Source of the DNA: Flavobacterium sandaracinum | GTDB lineage: Bacteria > Bacteroidota > Bacteroidia > Flavobacteriales > Flavobacteriaceae | Length of the DNA: 64,000 nt | Reading direction: 5' to 3' | Assembly (NCBI RefSeq): GCF_004349135.1 | Contig: NZ_SMFN01000001.1 | Coordinates: 248,001 to 312,000 of the forward strand | Shown here: one piece after another, positions 17,598 to 26,068 of the stretch | Layout: every line of letters starts with the position of its first letter | How positions within the stretch are numbered: position 1 is the stretch's first letter | The notes under the pieces: generated by a model | Seen by the model: the letters and a program-made list of their open reading frames with translations, nothing else | The model's database searches: none | What the model was told of the DNA's origin: nothing | Translations under genes and position numbers: made by a program

Positions 17598-19142
17598 CTA
17601 AAAAGGGACGTCGCTGTCATCATCCGGATCATTCAAATTACTTCCAAAAGCATCATTAGCAGATGGTAAATTTTTAGTAATAAAAGGATTGTCATCCTGA
17701 TTCATACTGGATGGTAAATCATCATACCCACCACTGTAATCTTCCAGATTATCAAACTTTCCTAAATGGCCAATAAACTTCAATCGAACGTTTTCAATAC
17801 TACCGTTACGGTGTTTTGCAATCATTATTTCCGCCTGACCCGCAGTTGGAGATGCTTCATCATCATCCCATTCGTCAATTTTGTAGTATTCGGGACGGTA
17901 TAAAAAAGATACAATATCGGCATCTTGCTCAATCGCACCCGATTCACGTAAATCAGATAATAAAGGTCTTTTGCTGGATCCACGTGTTTCTACCGCACGC
18001 GACAATTGCGAAAGGGCAATTACAGGAACGTTCAATTCCTTGGCCAATGCTTTTAAGTTTCGGGAAATCGTAGAAATCTCCTGCTCTCTATTTCCGCCAC
18101 CTTTTCCATTTCCTCCGGCCGTCATCAATTGCAAATAATCGACAATGATAATTCGGATTCCGTGTTGGGAAACCAAACGTCTGGCTTTTGCTCGTAAATC
18201 AAAAATAGATAACGAAGGCGTATCATCAATAAATAATGGTGCTTTTTCTAAATTTTTAACTTTAGTACTCAACTGTTCCCATTCGTGTTTTTCTAATTTT
18301 CCAGTACGCAGCTTCTCCGAAGACAAACCAGTTTCTGAAGAAATCAAACGGGTGATTAACTGAACCGATGCCATTTCCAGAGAAAACAAGGCTACGGGCA
18401 TTCCGAAATCAATTGCCATATTTCGGGCCATCGATAATACGAATGCGGTCTTCCCCATTGCAGGTCTTGCCGCTATAATGATTAAATCACTTGGTTGCCA
18501 ACCCGAAGTAATCTTGTCTAACTTGTCAAAACCGGTGGCAACACCACTCAATCCTTCTTGACCGGCGATTTCCTCAATTCGTTTTTTGGCTTGCAAAACT
18601 AAACTTTGGGCGGTCTCTGAACTTCGTTTGATGTTTCCTTGTGTAACCTCGTATAATTTAGATTCAGCTCTGTCTAATAAATCAAAAACATCCGTTGTTT
18701 CGTCATAAGAATCTTCGATAATTTCAGTTGAAATCCGAATCAAACTACGCTGAATAAATTTTTGTAAAATGATTCTAGAATGAAATTCAATGTGTGCTGA
18801 AGACGATATCTTTTGCGTAAGCTGAATTAAATAAAAATCACCCCCTGCCAATTCTAATTTGGCATTTTTCTTGAGTTGCGCAGAAACAGTTAATAAGTCA
18901 ATAGGCTGTGTTTCAGTAAAGAGCTGGACAATAGCTTCAAATATATGCTTGTGTGCTTCTTTATAAAAAGCATCGGGCTGAAGAATATCAATTACATCAT
19001 CAACTCCTTTTTTATCAATCATCATGGCACCCAGTACGGCCTCTTCTAAATCGAGGACCTGCGGTTGCAATTTTCCTTTTTCAAGGCTTATTATTGTAGT
19101 TTTATCAACCTTAACAGGATTAATATTTCTGAAGTTTTCCAT
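17598..19142 (-). CDS. dnaB: Replicative DNA helicase DnaB
   Basis: DnaB unwinds DNA at the replication fork as a hexamer. The protein has 514 residues. The N-terminal domain (QVLDLEEAVLGAMMIDKKG) is followed by a RecA-like ATPase with Walker A (IIAARPAMGKTAFVLSMARN), Walker B (IIIVDYLQLM), the DnaB QLSRAVE segment and the arginine-finger region (AKHRNGS). No intein is present. The C-terminal tail is acidic (PDDDSDVPF), much like the tail of SSB proteins. It has its own terminator. Confidence 0.98.
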   Translation of the reverse strand: MENFRNINPVKVDKTTIISLEKGKLQPQVLDLEEAVLGAMMIDKKGVDDVIDILQPDAFYKEAHKHIFEAIVQLFTETQPIDLLTVSAQLKKNAKLELAGGDFYLIQLTQKISSSAHIEFHSRIILQKFIQRSLIRISTEIIEDSYDETTDVFDLLDRAESKLYEVTQGNIKRSSETAQSLVLQAKKRIEEIAGQEGLSGVATGFDKLDKITSGWQPSDLIIIAARPAMGKTAFVLSMARNMAIDFGMPVALFSLEMASVQLITRLISSETGLSSEKLRTGKLEKHEWEQLSTKVKNLEKAPLFIDDTPSLSIFDLRAKARRLVSQHGIRIIIVDYLQLMTAGGNGKGGGNREQEISTISRNLKALAKELNVPVIALSQLSRAVETRGSSKRPLLSDLRESGAIEQDADIVSFLYRPEYYKIDEWDDDEASPTAGQAEIMIAKHRNGSIENVRLKFIGHLGKFDNLEDYSGGYDDLPSSMNQDDNPFITKNLPSANDAFGSNLNDPDDDSDVPF

Positions 19143-19230
19143 ATAGCGAAAGTAGCGAAAATTAAAAAAAGATAGTCTTTGAGTTGTTACAAATAATTGT
19201 TCATAACTAACTATTTTTTGTTTATAACCA

Positions 19231-19265
19231 AAAAAAATCCGTCTCGTTTGTCACCGAGACGGATT
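19231..19265 (-). terminator. Terminator after accA
   Basis: An 11-bp stem (AATCCGTCTCG with CGAGACGGATT), loop TTTGTCAC, with a T-run on the minus strand, about 20 bases after the accA stop. Confidence 0.88.
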
Positions 19266-19286
19266 AAATTTATTTTCATAAAAAAA

Positions 19287-20240
19287 TTATTCCTTGTACT
19301 CGCCCATTTTACTGTACTTATCCATTCTCTGTGCAATTAATTGTTCTGTTGATAAGTCTTTCAGTTCATTGAATCCTTTCATAATATATTGCTCTACCGT
19401 TTTGAAGGCAGTTTCTCTATCGTAGTGTGCTCCACCTAAAGGTTCAGGAATAATATCATCTACTAACTTTTGCTTTTTCATGTCAGCCGATGTCAATTTC
19501 AAAGCCTCAGCAGCTTGTTCTTTGTATTCCCAGCTTTTCCATAAAATGGACGAGCATGATTCAGGTGAGATAACAGAATACCAGGTATTCTCCATCATAT
19601 ATACTTTATCCCCTACCCCTATTCCTAATGCGCCACCAGAAGCTCCTTCACCAACAATTACGGTGATAATAGGCACTTTTAAGCGAATCATTTCAAATAT
19701 GTTTCTGGCAATAGCTTCACCTTGTCCGCGTTCTTCGGCTTCTAATCCTGGGTAAGCACCCGGAGTATCAATCAAAGTTAATACAGGAATGCCAAATTTC
19801 TCTGCCATTTTCATCAATCGCAACGCTTTTCTATACCCTTCTGGATTGGCCATTCCAAAATTACGGAACTGACGCGTCTTGGTATTGAAACCTTTTTGCT
19901 GACCAACAATCATAAACGATTGACCGTCAATTTTTCCTAAACCGCCAATCATGGCTTTATCATCTTTAAAACCTCTGTCTCCAAAAAGTTCCAAAAAAGT
20001 ATCCCCGCACAAAGCGCGAACGTGATCCATTGTGTACGGACGACTTGGATGTCTAGAAAGTTGAACCCGTTGCCAAGCAGTCAAGTTTTTATAAATATTT
20101 CTTTTAGTCTCTTCTAATTTCTTATTGATTTGTTTGCAAGTATTCGTTACATCAACATCTGATTCCTGACCAATAACAAGACATTTGTCTAACTGTTCTT
20201 CAAGTTCTTTTATCGGAAGCTCAAAATCTAAATATTCCAT
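19287..20240 (-). CDS. accA: Acetyl-CoA carboxylase carboxyltransferase, alpha subunit
   Basis: This is the carboxyltransferase alpha chain that moves the carboxyl group from biotin to acetyl-CoA, the first step of fatty-acid synthesis. It works with AccD, not encoded here. The protein has 317 residues, the standard length. Landmarks are the N-terminal coiled helix ([17 protein letters not shown]), [31 protein letters not shown] (oxyanion-hole glycines) and the [12 protein letters not shown] segment. It is a single gene with its own -7 element and terminator. Confidence 0.98.
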   Translation of the reverse strand: MEYLDFELPIKELEEQLDKCLVIGQESDVDVTNTCKQINKKLEETKRNIYKNLTAWQRVQLSRHPSRPYTMDHVRALCGDTFLELFGDRGFKDDKAMIGGLGKIDGQSFMIVGQQKGFNTKTRQFRNFGMANPEGYRKALRLMKMAEKFGIPVLTLIDTPGAYPGLEAEERGQGEAIARNIFEMIRLKVPIITVIVGEGASGGALGIGVGDKVYMMENTWYSVISPESCSSILWKSWEYKEQAAEALKLTSADMKKQKLVDDIIPEPLGGAHYDRETAFKTVEQYIMKGFNELKDLSTEQLIAQRMDKYSKMGEYKE

Positions 20241-20274
20241 AGGATTTCTGCGTTTTTGTTTTTATTTCGAACCG

Positions 20275-20282
20275 CAAATATA
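20275..20282 (-). promoter_or_regulatory. Probable -7 element of accA
   Basis: TATATTTG on the minus strand, 35 bases before the accA start, matches the Bacteroidota consensus TAnnTTTG. No clear TTG is seen at the expected -33 position. Confidence 0.55.
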
Positions 20283-20355
20283 AAATTTTAAATCGTTCGA
20301 AAAGGTAAATATTCTATTTATGTGTAAAAATTTGCTTCAATAAAGCTAGAAGTTC

Positions 20356-21243
20356 TTATTCTGTTTTGCCCTTTTGATAGTGTTTAATGGCACCATTCAG
20401 GATTACCGTGATAACAATGATCAGTGCACCAATGTAAAACTCAAAACTCATTTTCTCTTTTCCGCCAAGGATGAAATACGCCAATACAATTCCGTAAACC
20501 GGCTCTAAATTGGTAGTCAACATTACCGTGTACGGCGTTAATTTCTGCATCACTTTCACCGACGCCGTAAAAGCATACGCAGTACAAACCGACGCTAAAA
20601 CTAGTATTAAAATCCAATTATTAGCGGTCAGTACAAAGAAGTCCAATGAAAATTTCCCTTGGAACAAAAAGTAAATTGAAATAAAACCTACACCAGCCAA
20701 AAATTCATAAAACGAGATAACCGATGGATCGTGATCCGCAATCAGTTTTCCGTTCATCAACGTAAACAAAACGCCTAATATGATCGATGCTAAAGCATAC
20801 AGCATGCCGTCCAAATAGTTGATTTCGACTTTCATAATCAATGCTAATCCGGCGATAATAATGAGTCCAAAAAAGACTTCGTACCACAAAACCTTTCGCC
20901 CATAAAACAGTGGCTCTAAAATAGAGGCAAAAAAAGCACCCAACGAAAAAACAGATAATGTAATGGACACATTAGAAACGTGAATCGCTTTAAAGAAAAA
21001 GATCCAATGTAACGCAATCAGTAAACCGACAAAAATCAATTTCAAGAACGATTTTAATGGAATTCGAAACGATTTTTTCTTAAAAACCAAAAACAACGCT
21101 AAAAAGACAGCTGCAAAAAACATGCGATACCAAACCAAGGCATCTGCTGTAATGGTTATTAAAGCGCCTAAAATGGCGGTAAAACCCCAGATAAATACAA
21201 TTAAATGAAGGTTTAAATAACTTTTTAAATTATCGTTTTGCAT
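20356..21243 (-). CDS. EamA/DMT-family transporter
   Basis: A 295-residue inner-membrane protein with ten predicted helices arranged as two EamA repeats (first starting VFIWGFTAILGALI, second LDGMLYALASIILGVLFTLM). Such proteins export amino acids, nucleotides or other metabolites; the substrate cannot be told from sequence. The start overlaps the end of the LptG-like permease gene by 14 bases, so the two are translated as one unit. The basic C-terminal tail (HYQKGKTE) is normal. Confidence 0.9.
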   Translation of the reverse strand: MQNDNLKSYLNLHLIVFIWGFTAILGALITITADALVWYRMFFAAVFLALFLVFKKKSFRIPLKSFLKLIFVGLLIALHWIFFFKAIHVSNVSITLSVFSLGAFFASILEPLFYGRKVLWYEVFFGLIIIAGLALIMKVEINYLDGMLYALASIILGVLFTLMNGKLIADHDPSVISFYEFLAGVGFISIYFLFQGKFSLDFFVLTANNWILILVLASVCTAYAFTASVKVMQKLTPYTVMLTTNLEPVYGIVLAYFILGGKEKMSFEFYIGALIIVITVILNGAIKHYQKGKTE

Positions 21244-22318
21244 TACGTAGTAAATAAATGGCTAAAATTCCAAAGGCAATATTGGGCAACCAAACGGCTA
21301 ACATTGGCGGGATACTGGATTTTTCGGCTAAGACACCAAATATTTTATCAAAAAACACAAAGGCAAAAGCCAGTGCAATTCCTATGGCTAGATTCGTTCC
21401 CATTCCGCCTCTACGCTTCATTGAAGAAACGGCGACAGCAATAATGGTAAGAATAAATGCCGATACGGGAACGCTGTATTTTTTGTACAAAACCACTAAA
21501 TACACGTTGATATTAGAGGATCCTCTTTCTCTTTCTTTTTCGATAAAAGCATTCAATTTTCCTAAGCTCAACGTTTCCGCAATATAAACTACAGGAGTTA
21601 AATCTTCCAAATCAAAAGTAAAAACAGCATCTTTTTGGGGCAGCTTTTCAATTTTATCATTGAGTTCCCCTACCGTTCTTTTAGTGTAATCATACATCGT
21701 GTAAGTGCTGTCCTTTGGATTCCATTTGATTCTGCTGGCCGTTATTTTATGCACAAGTTTTTCGTTCTTAAATTTCTCTAATGAAAAATTAAAAGCTGTT
21801 TTTGATTCGGTATTAAAACTGTTTACATAAATAAACTCATTGTCATTGATTTGGCGGTACACATCCGTATTATCACCACGCATCGCTTCTTTTCCACCGC
21901 CTTTTAAATAAGTATATCTGAAGTTGTTGAAACCTTCACTAGCCGCTGGAACAACGAAAAAACCCATTAACAAAACAAAGACAGAAACTATTGAAGCACC
22001 TATAATATACGGTCGCAAAAAGCGCGTAAATGAAATCCCAGAACTTAAAATGGCAATAATCTCCGTATCATTCGCCAGTTTTGATGTAAACCAAATCACC
22101 GATAAAAACAAAAATATAGGAAAAAGGGAGTTCGCGAAATAAACCGTAAAGTTGTAATAATAAAGTGCAATCTCTAAAAATGGAACTTTATTTTCCAGCA
22201 TTTTATTGATCTTCTCAGATACGTCTACAACGATTCCGATGGGTATAAACAACAATAGCATCACCGCAAATGTGGCTAAATATCTTTTTAGGATGTATTT
22301 GTCTATTATTGTTAGCAT
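21230..22318 (-). CDS. lptG: LptF/LptG family permease (YjgP/YjgQ)
   Basis: This is an inner-membrane component of the lipopolysaccharide-export ABC transporter, working with LptB and a second permease encoded elsewhere. The protein has 362 residues: N-terminal helices after IDKYILKRYLATFAVML, a large periplasmic beta-jellyroll part (about 125-250), then C-terminal helices ending in a basic tail (YLLRNAKR). LptF and LptG are hard to separate by eye, so the symbol is tentative. It follows tgt after a 157-base spacer rich in repeats and overlaps the EamA gene. Confidence 0.88.
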   Translation of the reverse strand: MLTIIDKYILKRYLATFAVMLLLFIPIGIVVDVSEKINKMLENKVPFLEIALYYYNFTVYFANSLFPIFLFLSVIWFTSKLANDTEIIAILSSGISFTRFLRPYIIGASIVSVFVLLMGFFVVPAASEGFNNFRYTYLKGGGKEAMRGDNTDVYRQINDNEFIYVNSFNTESKTAFNFSLEKFKNEKLVHKITASRIKWNPKDSTYTMYDYTKRTVGELNDKIEKLPQKDAVFTFDLEDLTPVVYIAETLSLGKLNAFIEKERERGSSNINVYLVVLYKKYSVPVSAFILTIIAVAVSSMKRRGGMGTNLAIGIALAFAFVFFDKIFGVLAEKSSIPPMLAVWLPNIAFGILAIYLLRNAKR

Positions 22319-22321
22319 TTT

Positions 22322-22470
22322 TTTTTAGTGATTAGTGATTAGTACTTAGTGATTAGTATTATAGCAACCAGTAATTAATAAGATAACAAGTAGTAAGTTA
22401 AGGGTAACAATACCTCCTGACTAACTAATCATTTTTCAACTATTCACTAATTACTTTTTACTATTCACTT
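22322..22470. repeat. Word-type imperfect palindrome between tgt and lptG
   Basis: The left arm repeats TAGTGATTAGTGATTAGTAC, and the right arm (22430-22470) carries the complementary words ACTATTCACTAATTACT and CTATTCACT. Together they can form a long, imperfect hairpin inside the tgt-lptG transcript. The design is the same as at 2363-2430 and 49561-49785, but with a different word. Confidence 0.65.
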
Positions 22471-22475
22471 CCTAG

Positions 22476-23606
22476 CTATAATCTTTGGCTCATATTTTTC
22501 ACCATCATTTCTTTCCAAGGTCTGAAATCGCCCGCTAAGATATGTTTTCTGGCTTCACGAACCAACCACATATAAAAACCAAGATTGTGTATCGTAGCAA
22601 TTTGTTTTCCCAGGTATTCATTGGCAGCAAAAAGGTGGCGCAAATACGCTTTCGTGTATTCTGTATCTACAAAGGTGATTCCCATTTCATCAATTGGAGA
22701 GAAATCAGCTTCCCACTTTTTATTTTTGATATTTATCGTCCCATTTGCGGTAAACAACATTCCGTTTCTGGCGTTACGCGTAGGCATCACACAATCAAAC
22801 ATGTCGATTCCAAGGGCGATATTTTCTAAAATATTGATTGGAGTTCCCACGCCCATCAAGTAACGCGGTTTGTCTTCCGGTAAAATTTCACAAACCACTT
22901 CGGTCATGGCATACATTTCCTCCGCCGGTTCCCCAACTGAAAGTCCACCAATGGCATTTCCTACTTGGTTCGAATTCGCAATATATTCCGCAGATTGCTG
23001 ACGTAAATCTTTGTAACAGCTTCCCTGAACAATTGGAAAAAAAGCTTGGTCGTAACCGTATTTTACAGGCTGCGTGTCTAAATGATTGATGCAACGGTCT
23101 AACCAACGGTGCGTCATTTTCATCGAACGTTTGGCGTAATTGTAGTCACAAGGATACGGCGTACACTCATCAAAAGCCATGATAATATCGGCACCAATGG
23201 TACGTTGAATTTCCATCACATTCTCAGGCGTAAAAAAGTGGTACGAACCATCAATGTGCGATTTGAACTTCACTCCTTCTTCCTTGATTTTTCTATTGGC
23301 CGAAAGCGAATACACTTGGTATCCGCCAGAATCCGTCAAAATATTACGGTCCCAGTTCATGAATTTATGCAAACCACCTGCTTTTTCCAGGATTTCCGTT
23401 TGTGGACGCAAGTATAAGTGATAGGTATTTCCCAAGATAATATCTGGGTTGATGTCTTGTTTCAATTCCCGTTGATGCACTCCTTTTACCGATGCTACGG
23501 TACCAACAGGCATAAAAATTGGAGTTTCAATCACTCCGTGATCTGTAGTAATACTTCCCGCTCTGGCTTTAGACAGTGGGTCTTTTTTTAATAAATCAAA
23601 CTTCAT
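22476..23606 (-). CDS. tgt: tRNA-guanine(34) transglycosylase
   Basis: Tgt exchanges guanine for a 7-deazaguanine base at the wobble position of GUN-anticodon tRNAs, in queuosine synthesis. The protein has 376 residues. Catalytic landmarks are DSGGYQVYSL (Asp), DIIMAFDECTPYP, GGLSVGEP and MGVGTPINILE, then CVMPTRNARNG (catalytic Asp lies just before, in GIDMFDC). A curiosity: the usual zinc motif C-x-C-x2-C is not seen in the C-terminus, where IKNKKWEADFSPIDE stands instead, so zinc binding may be lost in this lineage. The gene heads the run tgt, lptG, EamA. Confidence 0.97.
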   Translation of the reverse strand: MKFDLLKKDPLSKARAGSITTDHGVIETPIFMPVGTVASVKGVHQRELKQDINPDIILGNTYHLYLRPQTEILEKAGGLHKFMNWDRNILTDSGGYQVYSLSANRKIKEEGVKFKSHIDGSYHFFTPENVMEIQRTIGADIIMAFDECTPYPCDYNYAKRSMKMTHRWLDRCINHLDTQPVKYGYDQAFFPIVQGSCYKDLRQQSAEYIANSNQVGNAIGGLSVGEPAEEMYAMTEVVCEILPEDKPRYLMGVGTPINILENIALGIDMFDCVMPTRNARNGMLFTANGTINIKNKKWEADFSPIDEMGITFVDTEYTKAYLRHLFAANEYLGKQIATIHNLGFYMWLVREARKHILAGDFRPWKEMMVKNMSQRL

Positions 23607-23630
23607 CTAGTATTTTTATTGTTTTTTTGG

Positions 23631-23700
23631 TACGTTGCCATTCGCAAATAAATACTGTTTTACCAGAACTATTTATCATATCGCATTTCCTAGCAACGTA
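23631..23700 (-). promoter_or_regulatory. Hairpin in the tgt 5' leader
   Basis: TACGTTGC (23631-23638) and GCAACGTA (23693-23700) are perfect 8-bp inverted repeats, and inside them ATAAATA pairs with TATTTAT. The 70-base structure lies between the tgt promoter and the start codon. It may stabilise or regulate the mRNA. No known preQ1 riboswitch core was recognised. Confidence 0.5.
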
Positions 23701-23722
23701 TTTCATCCGATTGTTCGGCTGG

Positions 23723-23753
23723 CAAAGATAGGTTAATTTGAAATTTACATCAA
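23723..23753 (-). promoter_or_regulatory. Promoter of the tgt operon
   Basis: On the minus strand TTG (23753-23751) is followed after 20 bases by TATCTTTG (23730-23723), a full match to the Bacteroidota -33/-7 promoter. It predicts a leader of about 110 bases holding the hairpin above. Confidence 0.75.
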
Positions 23754-23890
23754 ATAAATGTTTAGTCTTGCGGACCTTAAAAAATCAGCATCAAAATAAC
23801 CCTAATTCAGTTCATTTTAAACGAAAATAATACAAGTGATTTGATCCAAAAGCCAATTCCTATTTTCTGTTTATTTTGGGCGTGCCCCGC

Positions 23891-24088
23891 AAAAAAGCGG
23901 GAATTACAAAACAGGCTACTTTGTATTGGCTTCGGCATAGTTTTGCTCCCCATTTATTAGAAAGCGGCACTGATTTGTTTTATATTCAGGAATTATTAGG
24001 ACATAGTAGTAGCTAAACCACAGAAATTTACACCTACTTAAGTACGAAAAGTATTCAACAAATAAAAAGTCCTTTTGACGATTTGTAA
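23891..24088 (+). pseudogene. C-terminal relic of a XerC/XerD-type tyrosine recombinase
   Basis: One frame reads [20 protein letters not shown], then [20 protein letters not shown], an in-frame TAA at 24014-24016, and TTEIYTYLSTKSIQQIKSPF up to a normal stop at 24086. These are the last catalytic boxes of the family: RHSF..H, LLGHSS and the nucleophile Tyr in EIYTYLS. Everything before the RH box is gone. The left edge of the relic coincides with a GC-rich hairpin (CCCGC, six A, GCGGG at 23886-23901). The gene is dead by truncation and by the stop. Its site, just before a large palindrome and foreign-looking genes, suggests it once drove insertion there. Confidence 0.85.
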
Positions 24089-24120
24089 GAATTTTTGAAT
24101 ATATTTGAAAAACAATAAAA

Positions 24121-24178
24121 CGAAACAAACTTTCGCTTATCTACCCAAATTTGGGTGTATATACGAAGGTTTGTTTCG
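24121..24178. repeat. 58-base imperfect palindrome after the recombinase relic
   Basis: Two 29-base arms match with five mismatches: they begin CGAAACAAACTTTCG and end CGAAGGTTTGTTTCG, meeting at a perfect ACCCAAATTTGGGT centre. It begins 32 bases after the relic's stop. Placement and symmetry are what one expects of a recombinase-binding or attachment (attI-like) site. A large hairpin of other purpose is possible. Confidence 0.7.
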
Positions 24179-24192
24179 CGAATATACTATTT

Positions 24193-24203
24193 AGTTGTAA
24201 TGC
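24193..24203 (+). other. Half-site similar to the cassette ends
   Basis: AGTTGTAATGC here matches AGTTGTAATC at 24971-24980 and resembles GTTATATGC at 25631-25639. It is also the inverted counterpart of the ACTACAGCTAA motifs. It is placed between the palindrome and the first cassette gene, where an insertion junction would be. Confidence 0.45.
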
Positions 24204-24231
24204 ACCAAAATTGCACATAAAAAATACCAAT

Positions 24232-24945
24232 ATGAAAAATTCTTTTGTTGCTTTTTTTGATATTTTAGGTTTCAAAAATATGGTGGAAAAAAATTCTCAC
24301 GAAGAATTAATGGAAGCTTATCAGTTTGGATTATATGACAGTTTAGAAAATGCAGAAGAAGCTACTAATTTGTTTTTGAGTATGATAACTCCACCTGAAG
24401 AGTTAGAAACTTTAAAAATTCAAATCTATGTTATCTCTGACAGTATAATTTTTATTCAAGACACTTTAACTCAAAGAGGACTTTTATATATAATTTCTTA
24501 TTGTAGAATGTTAATTGGAAGTTGTCTTGCCGATGGAATCCCAATTCGAGGAGCATTATCTTTTGGTCCCGTCTCTGTAGAAAACAAAAGAGGAACTACC
24601 ATCGTTGGAAAGGGTTTAACTAAAGCTTATAATTTAGAATCTAAACAACAATGGGCAGGTGGAATTGTCGATAAAGAATGTTTTGAAATAGTACCAAAAG
24701 AGAATGAAGATTTAATAAATCACTTGATTAATAATAAAAAAAACCCTATAATCACTAAATATAATGTTCCACAAAAAGATGGTTCAGAAAAAGAAGAGTT
24801 AGCTATGGATTGGACTATATATGAACTTTTAAAAAATCCAGAAGATATTAGAAAAGCATTTAGTAAGCATAACAAGGAAATAAACGATGATGTTGAAATA
24901 AAGATTGAAAATACTATTAAATTTTTCAACTCACTAAAAAAATAA
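24232..24945 (+). CDS. Class III nucleotidyl-cyclase-like protein
   Basis: A 237-residue protein from the ATG at 24232. The frame is open up to 24151, but that earlier stretch crosses the palindrome and junction and is not likely coding. The N-terminus FVAFFDILGFKNMV carries a metal-binding Asp as in class III adenylate/guanylate cyclases. VISDSIIFIQD has the position of the second Asp, and PIRGALSFGPVSV matches the family strand (R.G...G.V). There is no sensor or membrane part. Such stand-alone cyclase-like proteins are found in bacterial accessory DNA and some belong to Pycsar-type defence, but no obvious cyclic-nucleotide effector is next to it. It may also be a catalytically inactive relative. 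Confidence 0.7.
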   Translation: MKNSFVAFFDILGFKNMVEKNSHEELMEAYQFGLYDSLENAEEATNLFLSMITPPEELETLKIQIYVISDSIIFIQDTLTQRGLLYIISYCRMLIGSCLADGIPIRGALSFGPVSVENKRGTTIVGKGLTKAYNLESKQQWAGGIVDKECFEIVPKENEDLINHLINNKKNPIITKYNVPQKDGSEKEELAMDWTIYELLKNPEDIRKAFSKHNKEINDDVEIKIENTIKFFNSLKK

Positions 24946-24950
24946 AAATT

Positions 24951-24980
24951 ACTACAGCTAAAAATAAGCAAGTTGTAATC
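24951..24980 (+). repeat. Short attC-like junction between first and second cassette genes
   Basis: ACTACAGCTAA (24951-24961) and AGTTGTAATC (24971-24980) are inverted relatives (ACTACAGCT versus ATTACAACT) only 9 bases apart. The left motif recurs at 25519. This could be a collapsed or minimal version of the full site at 25517-25645. Confidence 0.45.
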
Positions 24981-25014
24981 ACAACGCAGAAAAAATAAAA
25001 TCTAAAAAATCATT

Positions 25015-25512
25015 ATGAAAAAATTATTTACTTTATGTCTATTTGCTGTTTTCTCAATAAACACATTTGGGCAAAACATTGTAAAAGACAGTATTTCTCA
25101 AAAATACGAAGCTCACCAAATAATTGAGCTTGAAAGCTTGAAAGCTGATGTTATTTACACAAAAACTAAAGAATGGATTGCGTTGAATTATAAATCAGCA
25201 CAAGATGTTATACAATTAGCTGATAAAGAAAGTTTAAAAATAATAGTAAAAGGTAATTTTAATTCAACACTATTTATGAAACAAGGATCTATTTCACATA
25301 CTTTAGTTTTAGATTTTAAAGATGGAAGAATGCGATATACTTATTCTGATTTCAGCTATTATAGTTCAGGTTCCGGAAGTATGGCTTTTGAAAGTAAAAA
25401 TTTAGGATTTAAGAAATCAATTATTAAATCAACTGAAAAAGATCTAAAAACTTCAATTGAGAGTTTAAAAAAATATATTCTACAAAATACAAATAATAAC
25501 AACGATTGGTAA
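25015..25512 (+). CDS. Exported DUF4468-like protein
   Basis: A 165-residue protein with a signal peptide (KKLFTLCLFAVFSINTFGQ). The body has the layout of DUF4468, a TBP-like fold in exported Bacteroidota proteins: SLKADVIYTKTKEWIALNY, then a beta-strand pair (LKIIVKGNF, HTLVLDFKDGRMRYTYSDFS). Function unknown. It lies between two attC-like sites, 34 bases after the first, with no evident promoter of its own, as expected for a cassette gene. Its codon usage is as AT-rich as its neighbours. Confidence 0.75.
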   Translation: MKKLFTLCLFAVFSINTFGQNIVKDSISQKYEAHQIIELESLKADVIYTKTKEWIALNYKSAQDVIQLADKESLKIIVKGNFNSTLFMKQGSISHTLVLDFKDGRMRYTYSDFSYYSSGSGSMAFESKNLGFKKSIIKSTEKDLKTSIESLKKYILQNTNNNNDW

Positions 25513-25516
25513 TAAA

Positions 25517-25645
25517 GCACTACAGCTAACAGCCATTTTGATATAGCTGGAATTACAGTTTCACATCAAGTTTTCGTTAAGCCGAAAAATTAGCGGTTAC
25601 GAATTTCCAGCCATCTCAAAGCAGCAAAACGTTATATGCTAATTG
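25517..25645 (+). repeat. attC-like structured recombination site
   Basis: It begins GCACTACAGCTAAC (25517-25530) and ends AACGTTATATGC (25628-25639), inverted relatives with the TAAC/GTTA ends typical of integron attC sites. Inner pairs are AGCTGGAATTAC with GAATTTCCAGCC and TTTTCG with CGAAAA, giving nested, bulged stems of about 125 bases. Poor primary conservation with conserved folding is the signature of attC sites. No integron integrase is present, so the label stays attC-like. Confidence 0.6.
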
Positions 25646-26068
25646 TGCCGAAATGATGCTGACGGAAACAATTTGAAAAATAGTTTGTAAAGTATAGAAT
25701 ATTGAGGCTTAAAAGTTTGATTTTGAAAATGGAAATTTGAAAAGTGGAAACGTGAAATTGGAATCAAAAAGCAGAAGCGTAAAAGTTGGAATGGCAAAGC
25801 AGAAACTTGAAAGTTAGAATTTGACAGCAGAAGCGTGAAAATTGGATTTTGCCAACAGAAGCGTGAAAAGTTTGCGGTTAAAATCTTACTTTCGACAAAA
25901 ACAAGCCTCCAGTAACACTTGCTAGAAGATATTTGGGCAATTGGCTTAATTTGAAAATGGTCTTGTATTTGGGAAGTTTAGGCAAATCCGAAAATAAGGC
26001 TTAATTTAATCCCAAACCTCTTGTAGCGGCGACACGCTACCTACCATTTGACCAACTGACAAACCAAG
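25646..26068. other. Gene-less part of the cassette region
   Basis: Apart from the 28-base tandem repeat it holds no convincing gene on either strand. A short AGCGGCGACACGCTACC motif near 26021-26037 contains a GTAGCG/CGCTAC inverted pair, just before the glycosyltransferase start. It may be a small cassette-end remnant. Confidence 0.4.
25744..25875 (+). repeat. 28-base tandem repeat, about 4.7 copies
   Basis: Units of exactly 28 bases at 25744, 25772, 25800, 25828 and a partial one at 25856 share the core GCAGAAGCGTGAAAATTGGA with variation. A weaker copy may precede the first. The array lies in the 420-base gene-less stretch before the glycosyltransferase gene. Confidence 0.8.

Noticed and set aside
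24151..24231. N-terminal extension of the cyclase-like protein
   Set aside because: It runs through the palindrome and the junction motif; a good ATG with the conserved start FVAFFDILGF follows at 24232.
25744..25875. CRISPR array
   Set aside because: The units are contiguous 28-base tandem repeats with no spacers, and no cas genes are nearby.
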